Assembly: GCF_002929305.1 (NCBI RefSeq) | Contig: NZ_PJIO01000001.1 | Coordinates: 609,118 to 673,117, forward strand | Direction: 5' to 3' | Source: Arthrobacter sp. GMC3 | GTDB taxonomy: Bacteria; Actinomycetota; Actinomycetes; Actinomycetales; Micrococcaceae | Length of the DNA: 64,000 nucleotides | Part shown: positions 35,033-42,429 of the stretch, piece by piece | Layout: each line of letters starts with the position of its first letter | Position numbering within the stretch: position 1 is the stretch's first letter | Translations under genes and position numbers: made by a program | The notes under the pieces: model-generated | Database searches by the model: none | The model's input: the letters and a program-made list of their open reading frames with translations, nothing else | What the model was told of the DNA's origin: nothing

Positions 35033-36172
35033 TCAGGTTTGATTCTGCATACTCCGTGTCGATTCAGAAGTTAGTTGCTCCGAAATCGTCTTTGGCGTCA
35101 GACCGTTGGTATTGATGACAACGTCCCCAATGCACCTGGAATTCAGGCGCAGTTGGTCCGTCCAACTTCGGTCAATTTCCCGCTCAAGAATTGCAGCGGG
35201 TTGGTCAACGAGCCTATCGCCGGCCAATCGCGGACCTTCGCCTCGTCCGCGTGACCGAACCCGTTCTTCCAAGGTTTCCCTTGATGCGCGAAGGCAGAAC
35301 AGGGTCAAGTGCGCCGAGAAGAATGCTTCTCGGTACAAGTGAACCTGCTCGTCAGTCTCGGCGGAACCTGACATAACGAGATGGGTGGCTCCGGCGGCAC
35401 CGAAGCATTCCCACAATGAGGCAACATTCGCTGATTGAAGAACATGGTCAGGGTCTCCGAGGGCATTTCCGGCAAAGCCGAGTTGTTGCAGATCCAGATA
35501 ACCAGCGGTGATTCCGCGCGTTCGCAGCAATGAAAAGGTCGCCCACGCGACGGTGGACTTGCCGACTGCAGAGGTTCCTGTCAGCCAGATGATCTCGCCG
35601 GATGGCTGTCTGTGGATCGTTTCTACTGCGGCGCGGCTGCTGAACAATGGTGTGGCAACGGTGCGCGTGCCAGAGGTGAGTCGGAGCTTGATCCGTAGGG
35701 AATCAGCCACTTCCTGAGGCGTTTGCCCCTTCGCTTCGATTCTCAGATGGGTCAAACGCGCAGCATCGAGAGCGTGCATCGCTTCAAGGGAGTTCTGCCA
35801 AGTGTCCTGGCTGGCTTTGCGGGCGTCGTGCCGCCTGCGCAATTCATCTTCTTCGATGCTCAGCCGGCAGAACACCAGATCGGTTCCGTTCAGTACCTCG
35901 TGGTACCAGGGGATGAGGTTCGGATCCAAGACGCCAGAGATGATCAGCGTTCCTGCTCCGGCATTGGCGTAGTTGGGGACGATCGCCGCTAGGGCCAAGC
36001 CCTTTAGTCGGTGTCGGTCGGGATCCTGCAATTGCGCCGGATAGCACATTCCGAGTTGGTCGATATCCACGTACGCGCACGATATTCCCGTGGCGCTTAG
36101 ATCAACGTAGAGCTGCCACGCCGTAGTCGACTTTCCCACTGCGGGTGGGCCATAAAGCCAGATGATCTGCAT
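35033..36172 (-). CDS. Tandem P-loop kinase-like protein
   Basis: The 379-aa product consists of two homologous P-loop domains. Each has a Walker A motif (GPPAVGKST at 8-16; GTSAVGKST at 199-207) and a D-x-x-QLG element (AYVDIDQLG; GYLDLQQLG), then a lid rich in arginine (DELRRRHDARKA; ETLEERVRSRGRGEG). They resemble small-molecule kinases of the shikimate/adenylylsulfate/chloramphenicol-phosphotransferase type. Both active sites look intact. Substrate is unknown. The start at 36172 begins the first strand directly; the upstream ATG at 36211 adds unrelated residues. Confidence 0.75.
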   Translation of the reverse strand: MQIIWLYGPPAVGKSTTAWQLYVDLSATGISCAYVDIDQLGMCYPAQLQDPDRHRLKGLALAAIVPNYANAGAGTLIISGVLDPNLIPWYHEVLNGTDLVFCRLSIEEDELRRRHDARKASQDTWQNSLEAMHALDAARLTHLRIEAKGQTPQEVADSLRIKLRLTSGTRTVATPLFSSRAAVETIHRQPSGEIIWLTGTSAVGKSTVAWATFSLLRTRGITAGYLDLQQLGFAGNALGDPDHVLQSANVASLWECFGAAGATHLVMSGSAETDEQVHLYREAFFSAHLTLFCLRASRETLEERVRSRGRGEGPRLAGDRLVDQPAAILEREIDRSWTDQLRLNSRCIGDVVINTNGLTPKTISEQLTSESTRSMQNQT

Positions 36173-36396
36173 TAATACATCGTAATTGGCCAACTCTGCA
36201 GTGCTCGCCAATTACTCAGTAGCGTTTCGACGTGCGGGCTCACCAGTGGTTTTTCTCTGGTTCGACTGCGTCGGAAGACAGAAGTCGTTTGCACTGCGAT
36301 TACGCGTCCGTATGCGGAACGTCCTGCGGGGCAAAAGCCCATGCTGGCCAGTTACTGGGTAGCATCAGATCAAGCAGTGGCCAGGAGGGTGGCGAA

Positions 36397-36873
36397 ATGT
36401 TTGAGCGCTTTAAGGATCGAGCACGGCGTGTTCTTGTGCTGGGCCAGGAAGAGGCCCGCATGCTCAACCACGACTACTTCGGTACGGAGCACATCCTGGT
36501 TGGCCTCATTCGTGAAGGCGGCGGCGTTGCCGAGAAGGCTCTTGAAGCCTCGAATGTCCACCTCGATGACGTCCGGGAACAGGTGCTGGCGATCGTTGGG
36601 GTTGGGGAGGGACAGCTGGCCTCCAATGGGAGTATCCCGTTCACTACGCATGCCAAGTCGGTGCTGGAGTTCTCGCTTAGTGAATCGCTGATGCTCGGTC
36701 ACGAATACATTGACACCGAGCACATCCTGTTGGGTCTGATCCGCGGGGGTGAAGGCGTAGCTGTGCAATTGTTGGTGAGGCTTGGGGTCGATCCCAATAT
36801 GGTGCGCCACCAGGTCATTCGGATACTCGCCGGATACCAGGGCGACGGTGCTGGTTACGAGGACCGACCGTAG
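36397..36873 (+). CDS. Free-standing ClpC N-terminal domain protein
   Basis: The 158-aa product is almost only the double Clp_N repeat of ClpC: MFERFKDRARRVLVLGQEEA ... GTEHILVGLIREG ... FTTHAKSVLEFSLSE ... TEHILLGLIRGGEG, then a 13-residue tail. No AAA+ module follows. It keeps F2 and, after a 2-residue insertion, F82, which aligns with F80 of mycobacterial ClpC1. Both residues are known contacts for the antibiotic cyclomarin. AGGAGGG precedes the ATG. The likely role is a decoy or competitor for ClpC substrates, adaptors or drugs, as described for mycobacterial ClpC2. That role is inferred. Confidence 0.85.
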   Translation: MFERFKDRARRVLVLGQEEARMLNHDYFGTEHILVGLIREGGGVAEKALEASNVHLDDVREQVLAIVGVGEGQLASNGSIPFTTHAKSVLEFSLSESLMLGHEYIDTEHILLGLIRGGEGVAVQLLVRLGVDPNMVRHQVIRILAGYQGDGAGYEDRP

Positions 36874-37112
36874 GCCGAGCGTTCTACGGGACAATGATGA
36901 TTGGCTGGTCGAATTCTTGATCATCGGGTATGCGCTGCCCCCACGGACAGTGTTGGACGAGAGTATTAGGTTTTTGGCCCCCTCCGAGAGCCGGGAGAGA
37001 AAGCTACCGGTACAGTAGAGTGTTCGACAATGTTTCGGTTTGTGAGTAATTATTCGGAACCAAGCACCCAGTTGATGCAGATACTGGCGTTCAACCTCAC
37101 GAAAGGTCAGCA

Positions 37113-37598
37113 ATGGAGCCCTGGAAGATGGATCGCATCGGGTCAGCGATCAAAGGCGAGAATCCCACGGTAATGGCACACCTCAACGGTGGATTTGCTG
37201 TTATCGGTGACGTTCAATGGCTGCCCGGGTACTCCGTACTGATCACAGACAGGATCGGAATTGATCGGCTTTCAGATCTACCTCGCACTGAACGATCATC
37301 GTTTTTGAACAGCGTCGATATTTTAGCCGAAGCAGTCGAAATAGCCTGCAGACAGTTGGACCCTGCATTTCTCCGGGTCAATATCGAAATTCTTGGCAAC
37401 ACGGATCCATTCCTTCACGCTCACATTTGGCCCCGTTACCAGTGGGAAGAACCAGAAATACGCTCCCACCCAGTATGGCTTTACCCCAGAACCAACTGGT
37501 CAGACCCGGCGACATCGCTAAACTCCTCGCACGACCCCTACAGGTCCGCCATCACGGCACAGATCAGGGAACTAGCGACGCTCAATACCGCCCCGTAA
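37113..37598 (+). CDS. HIT-family protein
   Basis: The 161-aa product has the histidine-triad core LHAHIWPRYQWEEPE, with sequence like diadenosine tetraphosphate hydrolases (VLITDRIGIDRLSDLPR; LNSVDILAEAVE). The motif is HAHIWPR rather than full HxHxHxx, as in many HIT relatives with an altered third histidine. It probably cleaves or binds a nucleotide conjugate. No operon partner is obvious. Confidence 0.75.
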   Translation: MEPWKMDRIGSAIKGENPTVMAHLNGGFAVIGDVQWLPGYSVLITDRIGIDRLSDLPRTERSSFLNSVDILAEAVEIACRQLDPAFLRVNIEILGNTDPFLHAHIWPRYQWEEPEIRSHPVWLYPRTNWSDPATSLNSSHDPYRSAITAQIRELATLNTAP

Positions 37599-37686
37599 AC
37601 CCAACGTTCACCGGGACGTCTTTTCATGGAGAAAGCTCGAGAAAGGGCTTCTTGACTCGATCGGGTGGATGCCTTGTCGCTTTACT

Positions 37687-38256
37687 TCAGTGATTTTTGA
37701 AGGCGCCCAGGTATGTAATTCCGTTGTAGAGCTTGGATTTATCATCTATGACCTGCGTGGGGTCCCCGTAAGTAAATGCGGCATTCGCGGTTGTGATCTC
37801 TCGGGCGGCACAAGCAGCGACGAGTTCATCTATTGCTATGGCCGACTTCAGTCCAAGTTCGTCGATGAGGTCTCGTACCCGAACAGGCGTTGGAATCCAG
37901 ACGGTATGCAGGAGATCTTCGTCGTAGAGGAATCGTTCGTTGAGGTCAATGGAGAAGCGGCATCCTGTTATATCTGTAGTCGCGATCTCGATATCTTCAA
38001 CTTCTAGGTCCCAGTAGGCAGGATCATGATCGAAATACTCGCCAAATCTTTCGACATCAAGTGGTGATTCACCGATCCAAATATGGAGCGAGGAGAACGG
38101 GAGAGCGACTATCTCGATTCCAAATCGGTCCACCCAGTCAGTCAATGTTCCCGGAACCAGGCCGTGGCTCGATTCTAGCTCAGGCCAATGTTCTGGGCGG
38201 GTACGGTTGAGTGCTTCATCAACTAGAGAACGGATGAATGCCTCTTGATGTGACAA
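37687..38256 (-). CDS. Hypothetical acidic protein
   Basis: The 189-aa product is acidic and soluble (WIGESPLDVERFGEYFDHDPAYWDLEVEDIEI), without signal or membrane segment. Length, acidity and location in an island resemble immunity proteins, but no family is recognised. Confidence 0.6.
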   Translation of the reverse strand: MSHQEAFIRSLVDEALNRTRPEHWPELESSHGLVPGTLTDWVDRFGIEIVALPFSSLHIWIGESPLDVERFGEYFDHDPAYWDLEVEDIEIATTDITGCRFSIDLNERFLYDEDLLHTVWIPTPVRVRDLIDELGLKSAIAIDELVAACAAREITTANAAFTYGDPTQVIDDKSKLYNGITYLGAFKNH

Positions 38257-38767
38257 TAGTTCACTCTTTCGTATGTGAGCTGACGGGCTCGGGCGTGTAC
38301 TGCAACAGTGTCATCATTCAATCACAAGCAATCCTGCGGGTAGAGAGGGCAGTAGGAGTCCGAAGACATTCACCGCCAAAGTTTCCACCCAACGGCGATA
38401 TCAGTCGGGCGATCCGGCGAACTGCCATCGATCGATGATCATGAAAAGGGACTGGATCAGATTCTAAGCCTTGCTCTATACGGGGGCACCAGTGAAAAAG
38501 GAAACAGTCGTACGTTAAGGGCGAGTGGAGCCATACAGTCGCTGATCTACTGCTTGCCGATCGGGTCAAGGCAAAGTCCCTCCTGTTGGTGGAACCCTGA
38601 CTGGGCCATTAGTGTTGCCAAATTGGGTTGTCAGGCAAAGGCAGAACGCGTCGCCATGCAGTTGGCGTCCGAGAGTACAGATCTAGTCTTCAAAGGAATT
38701 CGAGTCACTACCGAGGTGCGCGGCTCGCCTGATTTGCGGTCGACCACTGCCGCGGTGGAATGACGAG
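38257..38767. other. Gene-free stretch with repeat copy C
   Basis: No gene is supported. It contains the dispersed repeat copy at 38495-38595. Confidence 0.45.
38495..38595 (+). repeat. Dispersed repeat, copy C
   Basis: More diverged than copies A and B: AGTCGTACGTTAAGGGCGAG at 38507, then CTACTGCTTGCCGATCGG. Confidence 0.6.
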
Positions 38768-38947
38768 CTACCGGGATCCCCTAGGCGGGATTGCTTCCCC
38801 TCGAGGGTACGGTACATGTTCCGGCGGCCCCGCTTCGGGATCCGGGGTGCGTCCGCGTAGTCGTCCCGCCACCAGCAGTCCTACAAGCACTAAGACAACC
38901 AGCACAAAAATACCGGCCACGACCAACATCCACACTGAACCGTTCAC
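38768..38947 (-). CDS. Small single-helix membrane protein (59 aa)
   Basis: A GTG start at 38947 (GGGGATTGGGA upstream) gives one helix (VWMLVVAGIFVLVVLVLVGLLV) and a charged, proline-rich tail (GRTPDPEAGPPEHVPYPRGE). The layout is common among short actinobacterial membrane proteins of unknown role. Confidence 0.55.
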   Translation of the reverse strand: MNGSVWMLVVAGIFVLVVLVLVGLLVAGRLRGRTPDPEAGPPEHVPYPRGEAIPPRGSR

Positions 38948-39430
38948 GATTCCCAATCCCCTATAGACAACGCCCGACGTCTTCCTAAGGGAAGTATGGC
39001 AGCCGTGGCAAGCTTTTTCCCACGCCGGCACCCGACATTGACCGCAAGGGTGTCCCAAATAGACATAGCCAACGTTTCCCATAAGCCGGTCCTCCACCGG
39101 ACATATCCGTCCCTGACCTGCATCGTCGCGGCGTCGCGCCATCGACTGTGTCGTAAGAGGTGTTCGATGACTTGCCCGGTGAAGGGGCCATATACGGTAC
39201 ACAATTTGAGGGTTCCGAACCCTGCAAACAACGCCCGGGAGATTTCGCCTGGGCTGAAGCCTTGGCTGCTGGGGTTTGGACTTCTGAGCACCGCAACAAT
39301 CGTGGCCCCGGACCGGGGTGGGTGCAAGGGGAATCCGGCGCCGGATCGGAGCCAGCGAAGGTTCGAACACGGCAAAGGCTCAAGTGGTCGCAAGCGAGCA
39401 AACTTTGGTCCGCTTCTGGCCCTGCGAGAT
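38948..39430. other. No gene recognised at the right end of the island
   Basis: Overlapping frames on both strands exist but none has a recognisable protein. One plus-strand frame ends RHGNDTL-stop at 39454, within the inner direct repeat. Confidence 0.45.
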
Positions 39431-39455
39431 CGACACGGAAACGACACGCTTTGAG
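39431..39455 (+). repeat. Inner direct repeat, right copy (25 bp)
   Basis: Identical to 22030-22054. Confidence 0.75.
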
Positions 39456-39495
39456 CCCAAAATAAGCGATTTCCGAGTGTTGTGATAGCTTGTCG

Positions 39496-39529
39496 AAAAC
39501 CCCGGTTTGCCGCGGATTCTAGGGGTTTT
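39496..39529 (+). terminator. Hairpin near the island end
   Basis: AAAACCCC (39496-39503) pairs with GGGGTTTT (39522-39529). Confidence 0.5.
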
Positions 39530-39567
39530 AGGTAACGTTAGAAACCATTAAAAACATGACCATTTAA

Positions 39568-39602
39568 GAAGAGGTCAGGAGTTCGAATCTCCTTAGCTCC
39601 AC
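39568..39602 (+). repeat. attR-like direct repeat (partial tRNA-Ala)
   Basis: Exact 35-bp copy of 21927-21961. Only the 3' half of the tRNA is present, so it is not a functional tRNA gene. Confidence 0.9.
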
Positions 39603-39605
39603 GAC

Positions 39606-39650
39606 AAAACCCCTACAAGCTGCGGTAAACCGTAGTTTGTAGGGGTTTTT
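39606..39650 (+). terminator. Strong terminator at the island junction
   Basis: A 13-bp stem (AAAACCCCTACAA with its complement at 39637-39649) and a T-tract. It was probably the original terminator of tRNA-Ala. Confidence 0.8.
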
Positions 39651-39735
39651 GCCCTCCACCCTGTTCAAGCTCGACGGATTGGTAAGCCACGCGAACGCGG
39701 AATGGCTTTGGCGAGGACGGTGGCGGGGTCGTCCT

Positions 39736-40149
39736 TCAGAACTGGCGGCTGCGCGGAGCCTGGTATTGGTCGTCGGTGACTTCCTCGAGCCAAGTAGTCT
39801 CGGGGGTGCCCTCTACTGCGCTTTCCCAGATGGCAAGGTGTTCCATGAACCGGTCCTCGGTAGCGCCATGCCAGTGTTCCTCACCGGGAGGGCAAGTTAT
39901 GGTCTGACCGGGATGGGCCTCGAAAATGACACCGTCACGGGTGCCCACAAGGGCGATGCCGGCAACGACGTGCAGGGTCTGGCCCAGGACGTGGTGGTGC
40001 CAGAAGGTGTGTGCTCCGGGGGAGAAGCGAACCATGTTCGTGCGTGTTCGGGAGGGATCTGTGCCTGTGTAGATCACGTCGTACCAGACGTCGCCTGTGA
40101 ACTGTGCGGCAGGTCCCTTGCCCGTCGGGGCTACATTTATGAATTCCAT
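39736..40149 (-). CDS. Cupin-domain protein
   Basis: The 137-aa single-domain cupin has the metal-binding motifs FWHHHVLGQTLHVVAG and PPGEEHWHGA. It resembles cupins annotated as (R)-mandelonitrile lyase-like or quercetinase-like. It is the last gene of the CMD-SDR-cupin operon, 11 bp behind the SDR gene. The substrate is unknown. Confidence 0.85.
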   Translation of the reverse strand: MEFINVAPTGKGPAAQFTGDVWYDVIYTGTDPSRTRTNMVRFSPGAHTFWHHHVLGQTLHVVAGIALVGTRDGVIFEAHPGQTITCPPGEEHWHGATEDRFMEHLAIWESAVEGTPETTWLEEVTDDQYQAPRSRQF

Positions 40150-40160
40150 GAGTAATCTCC

Positions 40161-40994
40161 TTAGTTGGTGATGTTGAGGTCGAAGCCGAGCTCGCGGGAC
40201 GCTTCTGCCTGTGCCGTGATCTCACGGCCCTTGTCGGCAACAGCCGGTATCGCATCGGCTCCGGCGACGAACCGCAAGGGCGGCTGTCCGGCTCCAACGA
40301 CGGCGATGATGGCTCGCGCCAGCTTGACCGGGTCACCGGCTTGCTGCCCGTTCATTGACTGCCAGCCGGCCTTGGTTTCCCTAGTCCGGTCGGCGTAGTC
40401 CTCAATCGTCAGGTCCGCCCAAGACGTGGATGCTTCTTCGAGTAGCTCGGTGCGGAAGAACCCGGGTTCGACGATCGTCGTGTTGATGCCGAAAGGTTCC
40501 AGATCGAAACGAAGAGATTCCATCCATCCTTCGACACCGAACTTGCTGGTGGCATAGGCTGCGCAGAACTCCTGGCCGATGATCCCCGCCGTCGAGGAGA
40601 TGGTGACGACGTGGCCGGATCGCTGCCGGCGCATCTGCGGCAGGACGGCGCGTGTGACGTTCATCGGGCCGAACAGGTTTGTTTCGAGCTGCTGGCGCAT
40701 CGCCTCTGGCGAGATTTCTTCGAAGTAGCCGGCCTGAAAAGTGGAGGCGTTGTTGATCAGGGCGTCCATCTGGCCGAACTTCTCGACTGCGGACTTCACG
40801 ACTTTGACGGCCTCACTGGTGCTGGTGATATCCAGGGCGGTGACCAGGAGATTCTCACTCTCTCCCAGCAGTTCCTGGATCTTCTCGGGTCTGCGACCCG
40901 TCGCGATGACGCGGTGGCCGGCAGAGAGCGCCTGCCGGGCGATGTTGGGACCGAGCCCGCGTCCGGCCCCGGTGATCAGAATGACCTTGCTCAT
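40161..40994 (-). CDS. SDR family oxidoreductase
   Basis: The 277-aa product is a classical SDR: TGAGRGLG cofactor loop, NNAS (LINNAST), a catalytic serine in TISSTAG and YATSK for Tyr/Lys. The start MSKVILITGAG at 40994 has GAAAGAG upstream; the frame's earlier ATG at 41036 overlaps the preceding gene. Second gene of a three-gene operon. Confidence 0.9.
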   Translation of the reverse strand: MSKVILITGAGRGLGPNIARQALSAGHRVIATGRRPEKIQELLGESENLLVTALDITSTSEAVKVVKSAVEKFGQMDALINNASTFQAGYFEEISPEAMRQQLETNLFGPMNVTRAVLPQMRRQRSGHVVTISSTAGIIGQEFCAAYATSKFGVEGWMESLRFDLEPFGINTTIVEPGFFRTELLEEASTSWADLTIEDYADRTRETKAGWQSMNGQQAGDPVKLARAIIAVVGAGQPPLRFVAGADAIPAVADKGREITAQAEASRELGFDLNITN

Positions 40995-41028
40995 ATGGGT
41001 CTCTTTCTCGTTTCCTTGGTTCTGTTGT

Positions 41029-41373
41029 CTAGGCATCTTGCCGGGTGGTTGAGAATACTTGCTTGGCCACGGTCATGGCCGACATGGCTTTCGGCCAGCC
41101 TGAGTAGAAGGCCAAGTGGGTGATCGCCTCGATGAGTTCTTGTTCGGTCACCCCGTTGTCCCGGGCGTAGGCCAGATGAAAGGCGAGTTGTTCGGTGTTT
41201 CCACCGGCGATGAGTGCTGTGACGGTGATCAGGCTGCGATCGCGCTTAGAGAGTTCAGGGCGTTCCCAGACTTCATCGAAAAGCACCTCATCTGTGTAGT
41301 GGACGAGTCCGGGGGCGAAATCACCGAACGCGCGCTGTCCTCCCGTCCATTTCGACGTTGCGTTCTCTGTCAT
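41029..41373 (-). CDS. Carboxymuconolactone decarboxylase family protein
   Basis: The 114-aa product matches the CMD family (RDRSLITVTALIAGGNTEQLAFHLAYARDNGVTEQELIEAI). It has no CxxC pair, so it is not an AhpD-type peroxidase reductase. First gene of the operon with the SDR and cupin genes; TGGGAGA precedes the ATG. The operon is divergent from the MmyB-type regulator. Confidence 0.9.
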   Translation of the reverse strand: MTENATSKWTGGQRAFGDFAPGLVHYTDEVLFDEVWERPELSKRDRSLITVTALIAGGNTEQLAFHLAYARDNGVTEQELIEAITHLAFYSGWPKAMSAMTVAKQVFSTTRQDA

Positions 41374-41502
41374 GGTGCATCTCCCATTGATCTAAGTGCT
41401 CGGTTGTATTTGGTGTTTCTAGTCAACGTCTTTTCGTACGGGTGGGGGAGTCCCTGATGAGAGGTGTACTGGTAGGGCATCCCTTCTGGCGGCGTTGGCG
41501 CG

Positions 41503-41508
41503 TACCGT
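41503..41508 (+). promoter_or_regulatory. -10 box of a leaderless promoter (MmyB-type regulator)
   Basis: TACCGT is followed by 6 nt and then the GTG at 41515. Confidence 0.55.
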
Positions 41509-41514
41509 GGGGGT

Positions 41515-42429
41515 GTGGAAAATCAAACGGAGGTCCGCGAATTCCTGACGTCGCGGCGTGCACGAATCAGACCCGAACAGGCGGGACTTCCCGCAGGCGG
41601 CAGCCACCGGCGCGTACCAGGATTGCGCCGCGCTGAGGTTGCAATGCTCGCCGACCTCAGCGTGGAGTACTACGCGAAGTTGGAGCGCGGCAACATCGCA
41701 GGGGCGTCCGCCGGAGTGTTGGACGCCATTGCCGGCGCCCTCCAACTCGATGACGCGGAGCGGTCACACCTGAGCGATCTCGCCCGTGCCGCCGCCACCC
41801 CCGGACTGAAGTTCCAGCGGCGAGCCGTCAAGAAGCCAGCGCCCATTCGCCGGGGGCTGCAGTTGGCGTTGGACACCATCACCACCGGGCCTGCCTTCGT
41901 ACGCAACGGCCGCATGGATATTCTGGCAACCAACGCCTTGGGCCGGGCGTTCTACGAGGATGTCTTTGCGGCTCCCGGCCTCGGAAACCTTGCCCGCTTC
42001 AACTTCCTCGACCTGGCACGCTCCCGTGTCTTTTACCCCGACTGGGACACAGCCGCAGATGCCTCTGTCGCCATTCTCAGAACGGAAGCCGGCCGCGATC
42101 CCTACGACAAGGGCCTGCAGGACCTCATTGGGGAGCTCTCTACCCGCAGCGACGAATTCCGGACACGATGGGGAGCGCACAATGTGCGACGTCACGGCAC
42201 CGGCGTCAAAAGTTTCCACCACGCAATTGTCGGAGACCTCACCCTGGCCTATGAAGGACTCGAGCTGACCACCGAACCCGACCTTTCATTCTTGATCTAC
42301 GCTGCAGAGCCGGGGTCCCCGTCGGAGGAGCGCCTGCGTCTGTTAGCCAGCTGGGCCGCCACCCGGACAGGCGCCAGCGAAACAGCTGCTGAGGCGCTCC
42401 AGACCATGGCCGAACATGGAGACGCATGA
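41515..42429 (+). CDS. Helix-turn-helix regulator with MmyB-like ligand domain
   Basis: The 304-aa product has an N-terminal XRE-type HTH (VPGLRRAEVAMLADLSVEYYAKLERG, about 33-58) and a C-terminal MmyB-like ligand-binding domain. This family typically represses a neighbouring SDR or oxidoreductase operon and an exporter. Here it is divergent from the CMD-SDR-cupin operon and overlaps the MFS gene by ATGA, which suggests control of both. Confidence 0.9.
   Translation: MENQTEVREFLTSRRARIRPEQAGLPAGGSHRRVPGLRRAEVAMLADLSVEYYAKLERGNIAGASAGVLDAIAGALQLDDAERSHLSDLARAAATPGLKFQRRAVKKPAPIRRGLQLALDTITTGPAFVRNGRMDILATNALGRAFYEDVFAAPGLGNLARFNFLDLARSRVFYPDWDTAADASVAILRTEAGRDPYDKGLQDLIGELSTRSDEFRTRWGAHNVRRHGTGVKSFHHAIVGDLTLAYEGLELTTEPDLSFLIYAAEPGSPSEERLRLLASWAATRTGASETAAEALQTMAEHGDA

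Larger units (their letters stand above)
21927..39602. mobile_element. tRNA-Ala genomic island (integrase lost)
   Basis: The island is bounded by two exact 35-bp direct repeats, one in the tRNA-Ala 3' half and one at 39568-39602. Gene density falls inside it, several stretches have lower GC (for example 30.8-32.3 kb), and fragments and dispersed repeats are common. No tyrosine or serine recombinase gene was found, so the island is probably fixed or mobilised in trans. It contains the transposon-like unit 22071-26802. Confidence 0.85.

Noticed and set aside
38996..39454. Possible integrase at the right end of the island
   Set aside because: Neither strand shows the R-H-R-Y residues or any recombinase domain; only a 7-codon tail is shared with the left end.
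39568..39602. Second tRNA-Ala gene
   Set aside because: Only the 3' half is present; the acceptor 5' strand, D arm and anticodon loop are missing.
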